Shown in pieces: positions 11,870-22,660 of a stretch of DNA of 64,000 bases. Location of the stretch: the NCBI GenBank assembly GCA_947247005.1, contig OX365952.1, forward strand, positions 8,020,501 to 8,084,500, written 5' to 3'. The notes beneath the pieces are model-generated. The model was not told the origin of the DNA. It made no database searches and saw only the letters and a list, made by a program, of their open reading frames with translations. Each line of letters starts with the position of its first letter. Position 1 is the first letter of the stretch. Both the position numbers and the translations under genes were made by a program. This DNA comes from Spisula solida (Eukaryota; Mollusca; Bivalvia; Venerida; Mactridae).

Positions 11870-12165
11870 TGGATTGGGTAAAACTATAAAAAAGATATTG
11901 CTATTTATGCCAAATTACTTTTTGGGGGTCAAGTTCGTTTGACAACGTGTGTTTGTGTGTTTTCGTGATGTTAACATGTTCAATGGATTTTATGTTTATC
12001 ACCTCCAATTTACTAAATCCAATGTAATTATAAAAAAATATTCATTTACACTTTAAACAGGGCTGATAACTCGAAAAACGAGTATGGTGACCTAGTGTTT
12101 TTAAAATAGTTTGTGTCAGAAAAGATTACTTTACTTCCTTGCAAAATTTGAACACGATCTAAATG
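11870..12165 (+). repeat. Interspersed repeat, copy 1
   Basis: This segment matches 53280-53940 in a series of blocks: TTCGTTTGACAACGTG / TTCGTTTCGTAATG, GTGTGTTTTCGTGATGTTAA, and CGAAAAACGAGTATGGTGACC / CGGAAAACGAGTTCCGTGACC followed by TAGTGTTTTTA and TTACTTCCTTGCAAAA. The distant copy has about 350 bp extra in the middle. Confidence 0.65.
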
Positions 12166-12607
12166 TGGAGTGCAAACAATTGTGTTATGTATTTGCTTAT
12201 GTTGACTATGCCTCTGTATGACAATTATGTATGATAATAATATTGTTCTGGATTTGCACTTATTTTACAACGATTCAGGCTTAGAAAATAGAAATATTTA
12301 TTATCATAAACAGCTAGCTTGTTTGCTGTCGGTTATCTAATTTAATTAATGTATGCATATGTTGTTAGTTAAAGCAATAAATAAAAACACAGACTATCAA
12401 AGGTATGGTCCAGTTCCAAGTGAAACGTGAACAGCTTAAGATATTTGGAAAAGCTGAAAACCTAGTTAAAGATACAAGTGGAATAAATGTCATAAAGGAA
12501 TGTAAGGCTGTAAATTGTCCAAAATAAATCACGCATTCAACAATAATGATGTACATTACAAATACAATAATGTATTACTAACATTATGATAAACCATAAA
12601 ACACTAC

Positions 12608-12660
<53 letters not shown>

Positions 12661-13047
12661 AAGTGCCGTATTAACTTATTATTGTAATAAATGTTAGAAG
12701 AAGTGAAAGATGATAAAATAAAACCAGAATTTAGATAAGAGTGGAAATACTACTTGCCTAATGTGCCTCCGGGTAAACCAAACACTCGAGAGAAATGTAC
12801 AAAATGAGACCAGCTTTGTTAACATTATTTTAGTTAGGAAAACCCATTGACAATAAGATAATAATATAACAAATGGCATAATGCTCACTGACGAATATGC
12901 AAATGTCGGTATCTAATGAATATAACTTTGTCACAAATATAAACACCGTAAAAGTCGTCTTTTTAATATCAAAATAGTGTCAAAGATATTATCATTAGTG
13001 ACTTTAATGCAATTACTATTATTCAAAATGTTTCATTATCATTTCAG
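12166..13047. other. Upstream or intron of micro-exon gene 1; (TA)n tract
   Basis: No exon with both splice sites was found here. A (TA)n microsatellite of about 50 bp lies at 12607-12657. The last bases, CATTATCATTTCAG, form the acceptor of exon A. Confidence 0.5.
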
Positions 13048-13107
13048 TAAATCTGCCTGAACCAGCATTACCGATGCATGTGCCACCAATTGGTTCAACA
13101 GTTCCGG
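13048..13107 (+). CDS. Micro-exon A of gene 1 (60 bp, phase 1-1)
   Basis: It is flanked by CATTATCATTTCAG and GTAAGTGTTG, both strong splice signals. With a G carried over from the previous exon it encodes V-NLPEPALPMHVPPIGSTVP and ends on the first base of a split codon, so it can be skipped without changing frame. Seven of its 20 codons specify proline. The LPEPAL block resembles LPPPAL in exons G and H of gene 2; the IGSTVP end resembles IGSTIP in exon B. The protein family is not recognised. The same intron-end wording (TTATTATCATTTTAG) precedes exons C and H, which supports common descent. Confidence 0.75.
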
Positions 13108-13514
13108 GTAAGTGTTGTTCTATTTGTATACTAGGTATAGTTACATCAATATTTAAAGGGTGTCAGCACTGATTGATGTTTTGATACGAAATCATTTACT
13201 TGTAAAATAGAAACTTATATGTATGTCAGTGACTTAAACTCTTTAGTGTTAACTAAATACCGCAGCGCATAGATTATCCAAAGCAACACAGAAATAGCGA
13301 CAGCAGAGAGTCAGATGTAGAATGAACCATCCATATCCAAAACTAGTAGTACTCGTAATTCTGACCAGTTGCAATTACATTTATGATGTTACATACTAAT
13401 TGAATTTAATTACTGTACGTATTGAGACATTGTAGATACTCTAACATCAACTAGAATAATCTACAAGTCCATGCATATTGCATACGTTAGTATCATTTGT
13501 TTATTTCATTTCAG

Positions 13515-13550
13515 TAATGCCTCGAACACGCATTGGTTCAACGATACCAG
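13515..13550 (+). CDS. Micro-exon B of gene 1 (36 bp, phase 1-1)
   Basis: Acceptor TTATTTCATTTCAG, donor GTAAATTATA. It encodes V-MPRTRIGSTIP and ends G|GT like its neighbours. Its second half copies the end of exon A (IGST-V/I-P), so it may be a shortened duplicate. At 36 bp it is one of the smallest internal exons that can be supported here. Confidence 0.7.
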
Positions 13551-14678
13551 GTAAATTATATTATACATGTATGTACAATGTATACATAACACAAAATATC
13601 TTAGTTGGTCAGTATGGACGGTATCAACTTATGGGAGTAGAGTCTAATCTGTAGTGAGATAGTGCAATTTTCGTTAAAAAGCGTTTGTTTGTCTTCAAAT
13701 TAAAGTTGTAGAATAAAATAAGCATTGTATTATAATGCACTACATGTACTCTTGAAGTTCAACCCAAAAATAAAGTGAATTTATTGAAGCATGACAGCAT
13801 GTTTTTATTGCAAATCTTACTCGTTCACAAACAAAGTCGACATGTCATTAAGAGTCAACGTTTGTTGTCGGGGACATAGCCAATAGTATAAGGAACAAAT
13901 TCTTACAAAGAAACAATTATGAAACAAATTCATGAACTTGTATCATGCAAAAAATCAATGATCATCAATGACCTTGCAAACCGAAAGTAGAAAAATGGCA
14001 ATGTTTCTTGGATATCTTTGTAAGTATACATTTTCCGTCTTAAACTAAGTAAGAGTTTGTTCCCTAGAGTTATATTGTAAGAATGATATACAATTTAGCA
14101 AGTGCCCCTGGGCAGTTTTTGTGTTTGCGGACGAGCGAGATTTACAATGAAAATGCTGTCATACTTCAATATGTTAACTTTATTAATATTTATTGCTTCT
14201 TTAACTTCAAAGGTTTATGTAGAACTTACTGCATCATAATGCTATGCTACTGCACTCATCAAATATCTATTTGAAGAATAAAATGCATTTGAAAAATGCC
14301 TAAACCCACCCACTATAGATCATACTCTATGTCCTTAACGTTCGTGGATCGAGAACATTAATATTAAGGTTTTGTTTTTGATTTGATATATTTTTGTTTT
14401 AGTGTCAAAAAATATTAATTGTATCTGATTAGAATACCAAGTATAATAAATTACATGCATGTAGAAAAGTGTTTGCATAGTCGAATTAACAATGCTTGTG
14501 CCGAAAATAACACGAACGACCTTACGGAAATTTTGTTGAGTGTAAAACATCATCAATAGGATGATTACAATTATATAATACATCTAAACCACATTTTAAG
14601 AATATAGGGATCAATCAGTTATTTTCCTACATGGACACTTGCGAACATGTAACAGTGCATCGTTGAGATTTACAGGCC

Positions 14679-15650
14679 AATAACAGTACGATTTAGCATA
14701 TATGGGTGATTATACGATTAAAATATGTTCGTATATTTTTAATATCGGTATAACTTAAACTTGTTTAAAGTGAAGTTCGGCCAAGACGACCAATGAAAGT
14801 TTGGTCGGGGTAGCGAATCGGTCAAATTATCTGGCCTCTGTTGTTCTAAATTTAATACTTTTGTTCTTCTCAATAAATTGCAAAATTCTGCATGATTTCA
14901 AAAAAACCCTAATTGGTCCTAAGCGGAACTTTACTGTAGTAGTCAATTGCATGTTTCTACAGTTTTATTATCATTTTAGTTTATCCAGCTGCAGCTGCCT
15001 TGGATCCTCCAGTCGTTCCAGGTATGTAGAAAAACTTAATACACCAAAATGTTTCACGTGTAAAAAAATAGCTGTAAATTATTAAACTAATTGTTAACTG
15101 GCATTCTGATCGTCGAAAGCAATTTAGTAATGAATTGGACAGGGAAGGCAACATTATACAGGAACAGGAGAACACGAAAGACACAAAAATGATAAAACAA
15201 AACATACATTATATGAAGAATAGATCACAAGCAAAAATATAAAAATGAATAAAAAAAGGAACTGAATAGATAAAAAGGCCCAATTCTATGTATCAAGTTT
15301 GCTTATTTAAAGTGTCAAAGTGTAAGTGAGTGTTATATCACAGTAAATTTTATAACACTGCAGTTGCATACACGATTTGAGTGGTTGTCAACAAGATGGT
15401 AACTACGAATCGGGCTCGGAACGATTTAGCGCGAAAGGCACAAAAAGAACAGTATACGAACACAATTTCTAGCTCTTCATGAAAGTGGCTTCTGAGAAAA
15501 TGACGAATTTAATGAGATAGCATGTCTTTTGGTTGATGATTTATGTTTGAAAATTAATATTATCTTTTATTTTGGACTTTGGAGCTTAAAATCAGATCTA
15601 CATCGTTCAGTGTTATTGAACTACCTGAACTCGATATCAAAATAAAAAAA
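14679..15650 (+). repeat. Tandem duplicate unit 1 around exon C
   Basis: It runs from TACGATTTAGCATATATGGG to ACTCGATATCAAAAT and is matched by 15969-17775 with small differences. It contains exon C and both flanking intron parts. It lacks the ~910-bp insertion present in unit 2, so it serves as an empty-site reference. Confidence 0.85.
14980..15021 (+). CDS. Micro-exon C of gene 1 (42 bp, phase 1-1)
   Basis: Acceptor TTATTATCATTTTAG, donor GTATGTAGAA. It encodes V-YPAAAALDPPVVP. Exon plus about 950 bp of flanking intron is duplicated downstream as exon D, with the same phase and splice sites. Confidence 0.78.
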
Positions 15651-16195
15651 GGTAATAATCATGACCCGCCAGAGACGGGTGATGCTTCCCGAGCATGTGT
15701 TTTTCAAAAAAATAATTAAAATGATTACATATGAGCTTTTAAGTTTGTCAGTCATTTGAAGTTAGGTTGTTTATACTAGCCATGGCATTTTAATTTTGAG
15801 TCAGGCTATATATATATACCCTGAAAAAATATATAATGCTCAACTGAACAAGAAAATGAAACAAAACCACTGAAAGTCTCATTTTAAAGAACCTAGTTTC
15901 AGCTATAACAGGTTCAGTAAATTCAATAAAAATGACAATTTCTTTTAAAATATTTTATTTGTATGTACGTCAATAACAATACGATTTAGCATATATGGGT
16001 AATTAAAGTGAAGTTCGGCCAAGACGACCAATAAAAGTTTGGTCTGAGTAGCGATTCGGTCATATGAGCGGGTCTCTGTTGTTTTAAATTTAATCCTTTT
16101 GTTCTCCTCAATAAATTGAAAATTATACACGATTTCTAAGCGGAACTTATTGTAGTATTCAATTGCATGTTTAGACTGTTTTATTATAATTTTAG

Positions 16196-16237
16196 TTTAT
16201 CCAGCTGCAGCTGTCCCGGACCATCCAGTCGTTCCAG
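16196..16237 (+). CDS. Micro-exon D of gene 1 (42 bp, phase 1-1)
   Basis: Acceptor TTATTATAATTTTAG, donor GTATGTAGAA. It encodes V-YPAAAVPDHPVVP. Compared with exon C, the frame, length, splice sites and the ends VYPAAA and PVVP are kept, while the middle differs (ALDP against VPDH). Similar sequence also extends across the introns, so this is a recent tandem copy. Confidence 0.78.
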
Positions 16238-16459
16238 GTATGTAGAAAAACCTTAAACACCAAAAAGTTTTGCGTGGAATAAATTAACTGTAAATTATAA
16301 AACTAATTGTTAACTGGCATTCTGATCGTCGGAAGCAATTTAGTAACGAATTGGGCAGGGAAGGCAACATTATACAGGAACAGGAGAACACGAAAGACAC
16401 AAAAAAGATAAAACAAAATATACATTATATGAAATATAGATCACCAGCAAAAATATAAC

Positions 16460-17373
16460 ATGAGGGCCATGATGGCCCTGAATCGCTCTCCTGAATCACC
16501 TTGCTCATCATATTTTTATATAATTATGAAACTGTAGCCTCTTAAAGAAGACTAGTGCCCTAAATTTGAGAAAGGATCTTATTAGGATGCTACAGACCAA
16601 AATTTATGGAGATACATCAAGCGGTTCAAGAAAAGAAGTCTTTAAAAAATATTCTATAAATCTCTTATGTAAACTTAAGGGAGGCACGAGTGGGACCAAT
16701 ATTGACCCAGGGGTCATGATTTGAGCAATCTTAGTAAAAGTCTACCAGACAATGCTACTAGCAAAATATCTAAGCTCTATGCCTTGTGGTTCCAGAGAAG
16801 GAGATTGTTCTAAGTTTTTCTATTTATCTCTAATACAAAATTAAGGGACCCCCGGGGCGGGGTCAATATTGATCTTGGTAGAGGTCCACTAGACAATGCT
16901 ACATGCTAAATATCTAAGCTCTATGCCTTGTAGTCCAAGAGAAGAAGATTTTTAAAGTTTTGTTCTATATATCTCTTATACAAAATTAAGGGACCCCCGG
17001 GGCGGGGTCAATATTGACCCGGGGGTCATGATTTGAGCAATCTTGGCAAAGGTCCACTACGCAATGCTTCATACTAAATATCTTAGCTCTGTGCCTTCTG
17101 ATTTCTTAGAAGAATATTTTTAAAGGTTTTGTTACCTGATTGCCATGGCAACCAGAGTTCTGGATGGATCAACTTTATTTGAGCAATTTTTGAATCCCCC
17201 TATGTCAGGAACATCCAGGCAAAATTTCATCAATATTGGTCAAACGGTTTCAGAGGAGATGTCATTTTAAAGTGTGGACGGACGGACAGACGGGCGGACG
17301 GGCGGACGGACGGACGACGGACGGTGAGTGATCACAATAGCTCACCTTGAGCACTTCGTGCTCATGTGAGCTA
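16460..17373. mobile_element. Bivalve-type repeat element with GGAC tract and end hairpins
   Basis: It is present in duplicate unit 2 and absent from unit 1 at the same point (AAAAATATA | AAATGAATAAAAAAAGG), so its ends are mapped closely. The left end holds a small hairpin (GGGCCATGATGGCCC); the right end holds TGAGCACTTCGTGCTCA. Inside are about four degenerate ~150-bp tandem units (landmark GACCCCCGGGGCGGGGTCAA) and a CGGACGGA-type tract at 17276-17325. A related copy in the opposite direction lies at about 45600-46450. Confidence 0.72.
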
Positions 17374-18100
17374 AAATGAATAAAAAAAGGAACTGAATAG
17401 ATAAAAAGGCCCAATTCTATGTATCAAGTTTGCATATTTAAGGTGTCAAAGTGTAAGTGAGTGTTATATCACAGTAAATTTTATAACACTACAGTTGCAT
17501 ACACGATTTGTGTGGTTGTCAACAAGATGGCAACTACGAATCGGGCTCGGAACGATTTAGCGCGAAATGCACAAAAAGAACAGTATACGAACACAATTTC
17601 TAGCTCTTCATGAACGTGGCTCCTGAGAAAATGATGAAATATATGATATAGAATGTCTTTTGGTTGATGATTTATGTTTGAAAATTATTATTATCTTTTA
17701 TTTTGGAGCTTAAAATCAGATCTATATCTGTCAGTGTTGTAGAACTACCTAAACTCGATATCAAAATGAAAACTAATTATAAACAAGACCCGCCGTATTA
17801 TAATTGAAATGTATATGTTACTGTTTATAATATGTTGTAAATAATGGGAATATATAATTATGTTTAAACTAAAATCAATATTCTACTGGATCTCGCATTA
17901 AAATGTTTGACGTAATTCCAATTTTTATCTCTAATAACCAGTTTGATGAATGGGGAGACTATTAACCTTCAATGCATCCGTTTCTCTGCACAGCCATTGC
18001 TTCTATTCTAGCTCTATGATGTTTATCAAAATTCAAACAATTCATAACAATAAATTTGTTTTAATAACATTAATTATCGTTATTCCATGTTTCGTTTCAG

Positions 18101-18111
18101 ATGGCACATAA
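18101..18111 (+). CDS. Terminal micro-exon E of gene 1 (D-G-T-stop)
   Basis: After the acceptor CATGTTTCGTTTCAG, entry in phase 1 gives D-G-T and then TAA at 18109-18111. It is directly followed by AAAGGGAGACAACC. The terminal exon of gene 2 at 47344 has the same acceptor wording (GTTTCGTTTCAG), the same phase, stop after three residues and the same following bases, so the two are paralogous ends. The 3' UTR may run to AATAAA at 18881. Confidence 0.68.
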
Positions 18112-18453
18112 AGGGAGACAACCCCATATATTTACAAGAATGAAACATTGCTGTATTCCAAAGCTTTTGGCCCATATTAGCCCATTTCAAACTATGTATT
18201 GTGTTGAACCAATACTGAATAATAGTTTATTTCTTCTTCTTCTAAACTCGTTCCATGTATTCATCGTAAGTTTTATTATTCATATCAAATAAGTTTGCTT
18301 TACGATTGTTAGATACATAAAAATGGCAAAACAAATTCAATAGTGTCGTAAAGATAGTCATCCATTTTTTGTGACTTAACAGAAATGCTTATTTAATGCT
18401 GCAAACTGTACTTAAATAGCATCCACTACTTATTCAAAACAACGTGTCGACAG

Positions 18454-18575
18454 CGCTGATTTACACACCTTTCAGAAGAACAGAACAACTAAGAGAGACT
18501 ATGAGAGAAAGTCTTGTATTTGAGGACGAATTCCGAAAACTGAAAGATATATCACCTCCAGCATGGTTATTTAAG
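18454..18575 (+). CDS. Candidate downstream exon L of gene 1
   Basis: The frame is open and protein-like: ALIYTPFRRTEQLRETMRES, then LVFEDEFRKLKDISPPAWLF-K, ending at donor GTTTGT. The acceptor CGTGTCGACAG at 18453 is weak but allows entry in phase 1, the phase used by every micro-exon upstream; a stronger AG at 18475 would need phase 2. A short 76-bp intron leads to exon M. If joined to exon D it would bypass the three-residue end at 18101 and give a longer C-terminus. It could instead belong to an independent small gene. Confidence 0.42.
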
Positions 18576-18651
18576 GTTTGTTTAAATGTTTTACGACCGA
18601 TGCTAACGAGATTATTCAATGTACCACGTAAAAATGCTTTTTAATTTCCAG

Positions 18652-18759
18652 AATAAGAACACTGATAAGGAAACCAGAAAATGTACGGAACAATTACATA
18701 CCTGTATAATTGTTGTTTATTTGACTGTTACGTTGTTAATTAATATGCTAGATGATTAA
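18652..18759 (+). CDS. Candidate terminal exon M with membrane segment
   Basis: The strong acceptor TTTTTAATTTCCAG starts this exon in phase 0 with respect to exon L. It encodes NKNTDKETRKCTEQLHT and then a hydrophobic run CIIVVYLTVTLLINML before D-D and TAA at 18757-18759. The charged stretch followed by about 16 hydrophobic residues near the end suggests a C-terminal membrane anchor. AATAAA at 18881 could serve as the polyadenylation signal, although the sequence around it also looks like a LINE 3' tail. Confidence 0.42.
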   Translation, partial: NKNTDKETRKCTEQLHTCIIVVYLTVTLLINMLDD

Positions 18760-19640
18760 GTCTTCGTTAGAATTTAGCTTTAGGTATTTTTTTCTCTTAG
18801 TTGTTGTTTATGCGTATTTTGAAACTTAAGCCATGTATATATGTCAAAATTGTATGCCCATATGTGGGCCCAAAATTGGAAATAAACATTATCTTATCTA
18901 CCTGTGTCTACGCACTAAGCGCTGTTAAATCTTCACGAAAAACGTCTGTCAGCTTATAGAAAATTCTACTCTGCGTGAACTTCTCTATTTTGTGGGAGAA
19001 TAAAGCTACCATACACGGTACTGACTTATCAAAGTACATGTATACGTATTTAGCATTAGAATTCTTTGTAATTCTTTAACAATTGCATATTGTGGTAAAG
19101 TGGTGACCGATATTATTATTAATATTAACATAATCGACTCCTACAAACTACAGATGTCCAAACTAGTCGTTGAATGATTATAACGAATTTAAATTTGATT
19201 GTAAGTTTACAATTTCTGTAAGTACGTTGATATAACAGTACCCAGGACCAGGAATTAAAACCAGCACGCAGATGTCAAATATTTAATATGTCATACAATG
19301 AGTTATTATTTGTCTTAAAATTACAAATGTAGATTAGGAAAATGTATGCAGATGTTAAACGACTGGTGAAAAAGAAAATCCCAGATTCAGTCAGAACTAC
19401 CAATTGACACCTTGATAAATTGGAGCATGTGGATTATTCTTGCTCAGAAATTAAATCCGCTGACGGGAATCGAACCCGGAGCTCTCAATCCCAAATACTA
19501 CTAATAATAATACAAATACTAATACAGGGCTATATGTTAACGATTGTGCGTGCCGTTGCCCCATAGACTCACGGCGATGGAGCTACATTTACGGAAGGAC
19601 TGAAAGTTTTAAGTACATTGGTTTGTGATTCCATGTAATT
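18760..19640. other. Possible 3' UTR, then no gene seen
   Basis: AATAAA lies at 18881-18886, preceded by GTATGCCCATATGTGGGCCC, which resembles LINE 3' tails. A degraded B-box on the minus strand (GGGTTCGATTCCC) lies near 19455-19485. Nothing else is recognisable. Confidence 0.45.
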
Positions 19641-20060
19641 GTGGTGTGTGATATTTTACTGCTTGGGTACAACCAAAAAAAGACAATATTAAGTCAGACA
19701 GGGAGGGCAGCACTCAGCTTAACCAACCGAACACAGAAAACATATAAGCGGCACAGACAATGTCCAAAGTAAACATCTAGCAACTACAAAAACACGGCAT
19801 CCCGTCCCAAAAGTCTGCCCCCTCAGTTAGTCAAACTAAAACGGAACGAGAGCCAGGTGACGAGAAAATAACAACCGGACATTACACACCACATGGACAA
19901 TATACAACAATAAATATATAGTATACATGCAATTCTGAAAGATACGAAGCAGCCTTGTGCTGGACTACGAAATTGCAGAATGGCACAACAAAGTTTAACC
20001 AAAAGGCGCAATGGCGAAGTATTTTTGTATTTTTACCATAAAGTGGACAATACATACATT
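19640..20060 (+). repeat. SDREGS repeat family, copy 1
   Basis: It contains TTAAGTCAGACAGGGAGGG followed by CAGCACTCAGCTTAACC. Further on it matches the reverse complement of 31200-31560 (CAACTACAAAAACACGGCATC, then CAGCCTTGTGCTGGAC). Other copies lie at 21780, 23590, 30580 (minus) and 32830 (minus). Confidence 0.7.
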
Positions 20061-20339
20061 CAACGAAGTTACGTTTTGTTTATTACGTACATGGACGTGT
20101 TGGGAAGCAGTATAATAAATTAGACTCTTGCCAAATGATTTTTTTAGATAAAAACAATGCATTACGTTTAACTGAAACGTAGTCATATGATTTATATCAT
20201 TATCATGTTGAATGTTTTGATCATTTTATTTTAAACAGAAAATACAAATCTAGAGGTGCAAAAGGGATAGTGGGTGTAATAATATTTGTTAACAACAGAT
20301 TGAAAAACAAGACTGCGTTCAATAAATGCGTATGACTCT

Positions 20340-21780
20340 ATGGAAGCATAGTCCACAAAAAAGCTGGGTCAGTAAGGGGCCATAATTTTGTGAAAATGTC
20401 GGATAGAGTTACATGGCTTTGAGGATATAACGGGCTTATGATGGTAAACAAGTATGTCAAGTTTGAAGACAACATCTTGATATAAGACGAAATTTGGGTT
20501 AACAAGAATTGGACGCTTAAGGAGGTACGCGCAACTTTGATCTAACGATCGAATTTTCCTTGAAACATCTTAAAATGACAGAACAGTCTTCTAGAACAAC
20601 ATTAAAATCATAAAAATTATATGTCAACAGGCTCGTTTTCGACATACATGGCTTTCTAATGACCTACCATTGTATTTTGTTCATTTTATTTATTTCTTGC
20701 ATTTATGGCACCATTATCTTTTTAAGATTATTACTATATGAAACCACTTTTAAGCCATGCATGATATTTTGTGTGTTCAATGGTCATTCCTATTGACATT
20801 AGTCACAATGTCTGGTGAACAAATTCAGTATTTGAACATGATAAATAGTTACCCCACCCACTTGCAAAAAAGTGTGATTTTCAAACAATTTCAAATGAAC
20901 GTCAAATAATACCTAACGATCGAAAATGATTAAGTATTGGCCATCAAACAGAACACCAGTTTAGTCAAATAAAAAATAGGGGTCACCAGCCTTTTTGGGG
21001 AGCTGTGCATGCATACAAAAGTACTAATTATGAATAAATTTGCATAAAATTAACCTAATTTGCATATTGTAATGAAATAAAGTTTTATTAAAAATATTTC
21101 AAAGTGTGGCTACCTCTTATAACTAAACCATGCACTACGTATTATATATAAGCATATGCATTTGAACAATTGTAGGCACTTATTGTGAACCCATATTATT
21201 CACAATTTTGCCGTTCCCCAACCTACTTTTCATACATGCCAGAAATATTAAGTTAGAAATATCTAATTTGTGCAATAATATTATGTTTATTATCATAAAT
21301 CAACATTCATATGTGATCATTGAAACTAAAATTCATGTTCGTTCTTATCTAATACGATTTTGAAATTTCGCACATGCGCACAAGGCAGCTCGTACCTCCT
21401 TAATAGGTTTAAGTCCAAATTTGGGTTAATATAAAGATCAAAATGAGTTTAGGTGATATAGGTGTATGGATAATGCTCAAATACAACATCCGTGAAAGTA
21501 TGAAAGTTTTGTAGCAATCCATATTAATGCTAGAAGAAACGGTCAATTTGGGTTAACCAAGAATTTGGCCCTTCAATAAGTCTAAGTCCAAAAGTATGTA
21601 AAGGTGAAGGTCAAAATGGGGTTAAGTGATACAGGCGTGTGGAGAGTGTTCATATACAACATCCATGCAAGTATGAAAGCTTTGAAGCAACCCATATTTA
21701 TGCTAGAATAAAACGGTCAATTTGGGCTAACCGGACGGACGAACGAACGGACGGACAGGTGAATCACTATAAGCCTCCCG
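20340..21780 (+). repeat. Tandem-structured interspersed repeat with GGAC tract
   Basis: Degenerate ~150-bp units recur (GGTCAATTTGGGTTAACCAAG; AAGTATGAAAGCTTTGAAGC; AGGTGATATAGGTGTATGGA). It ends in a CGGACGGACGAACG tract at about 21730-21760. It is interrupted by the TTAA-flanked MITE at 20521-21399. Confidence 0.6.
20521..21399. mobile_element. piggyBac-like MITE with TTAA target site
   Basis: The ends GGAGGTACGCGC and GGAGGTACGAGC (inverted) are flanked by TTAA at 20517-20520 and 21400-21403. The host repeat reads GCTTAA|TAGGTTTAAGTCC across the insertion; the next unit near 21560 shows the uninterrupted version (CTTCAATAAGTCTAAGTCC). TTAA duplication is the hallmark of piggyBac-type integration. 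No transposase frame is present, so this is a non-autonomous copy. Confidence 0.72.
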
Positions 21781-21935
21781 ATCTATCGACAGGGAATGCA
21801 ACACTTAACTTAACCAGCCGAGCACGAAACACATAAAACACATACAAGGGCAATGCTAAAACGAACAAGTAAATGATCCACCCAAGGACAAACTGTCGAA
21901 AAGCCGAATGAGCCAGTAAAGTCATGTCTTATTTA
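21780..21935 (+). repeat. SDREGS repeat family, copy 2 (short)
   Basis: GACAGGGAATGCAACACTTAA and CTTAACCAGCCGAGCACG match the family start seen at 23600. It continues to GGACAAACTGTCGAAAAG. Confidence 0.65.
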
Positions 21936-22246
21936 TGTTGGAAATGATAATTCTGAAGATGAAAATGTCTGCCATGTACCTCATATGTAGAGATGGAATG
22001 CAGATCCGAAGAACATATTCGTTGACAGATTTAACAAGTATGATATTATTAACCAGTTTGATAACATATGTCTTCAACTTAATCATGCAGACAAATATTT
22101 ACCAATTACTGAAAATTTAAATATCGATTGTAGTGTATTTGAGCATATTTTCAAACGAAACGTAAGCGACAATAACAAACCGGCAAATAACACGAAAAAG
22201 AATAGCTCAGATGTCGATAAAGGTTTACTTAAGATTATTGTAAATC
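21925..22246 (+). pseudogene. Coding-like remnant, possible LINE linker
   Basis: The frame reads LIYVGNDNSEDENVCHVPHM, stop, then RWNADPKNIFVDRFNKYDII and continues through NQFDNICLQLNHADKYLPI to a final TAA near 22246. Composition and the single internal stop suggest a decayed coding sequence. The W-N-x-x-x-K-x-x-F pattern resembles the stretch after the endonuclease domain in some LINEs, but that is only a guess. Confidence 0.35.
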
Positions 22247-22660
22247 TTTAATGCCGAAGTATTATAGATGTCTAAATTATTACAGGAATAACCCTTGTAA
22301 GGAAGCTAGAGGCGATACTAGAGATAATTCTAAAACTTTAATTCTAAATATATTGCCTTTGCAAAATGATAATGGCACATATAGTAGGGAAGGAAACACT
22401 ACAGAGAAACGGGAAGACACAAAATAAGGCTTCAAAGTTGGTGGACAACACAAACAACAACCAAGTAATAAAGAAATGTTTCATGCACAATGTCAAACAT
22501 CTTCTGTATTTTTCCTTATGTTTTAACTATAATGAATGTACAATGCATACGTACAAGCAATGTGACTGTAGGTCTTTCGCCTTGCGTGCGAAGAAGTGAG
22601 GTTTAAACTAGTTTAAGGGTGCATGAAATAGCTCACTCACCCGCCTGGCAACCTGGCGAA

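Larger units (their letters stand above)
15969..17775 (+). repeat. Tandem duplicate unit 2 around exon D
   Basis: Second copy of the 14679-15650 unit, holding exon D, and lengthened by the element at about 16460-17373. Landmarks shared with unit 1 include GAAGTTCGGCCAAGACGACC and GGCAACATTATACAGGAACA. Confidence 0.85.

Noticed and set aside
15899..15907. 9-bp in-phase micro-exon (CTATAACAG) between TTTCAG and GTTCAG
   Set aside because: Phase fits, but the donor is poor and so short a match is expected by chance.
18101..18292. 63-codon frame starting ATG GCA CAT AAA as a separate gene
   Set aside because: The ATG coincides with the acceptor of terminal exon E; the frame has no domain and E is supported by its paralog at 47344.
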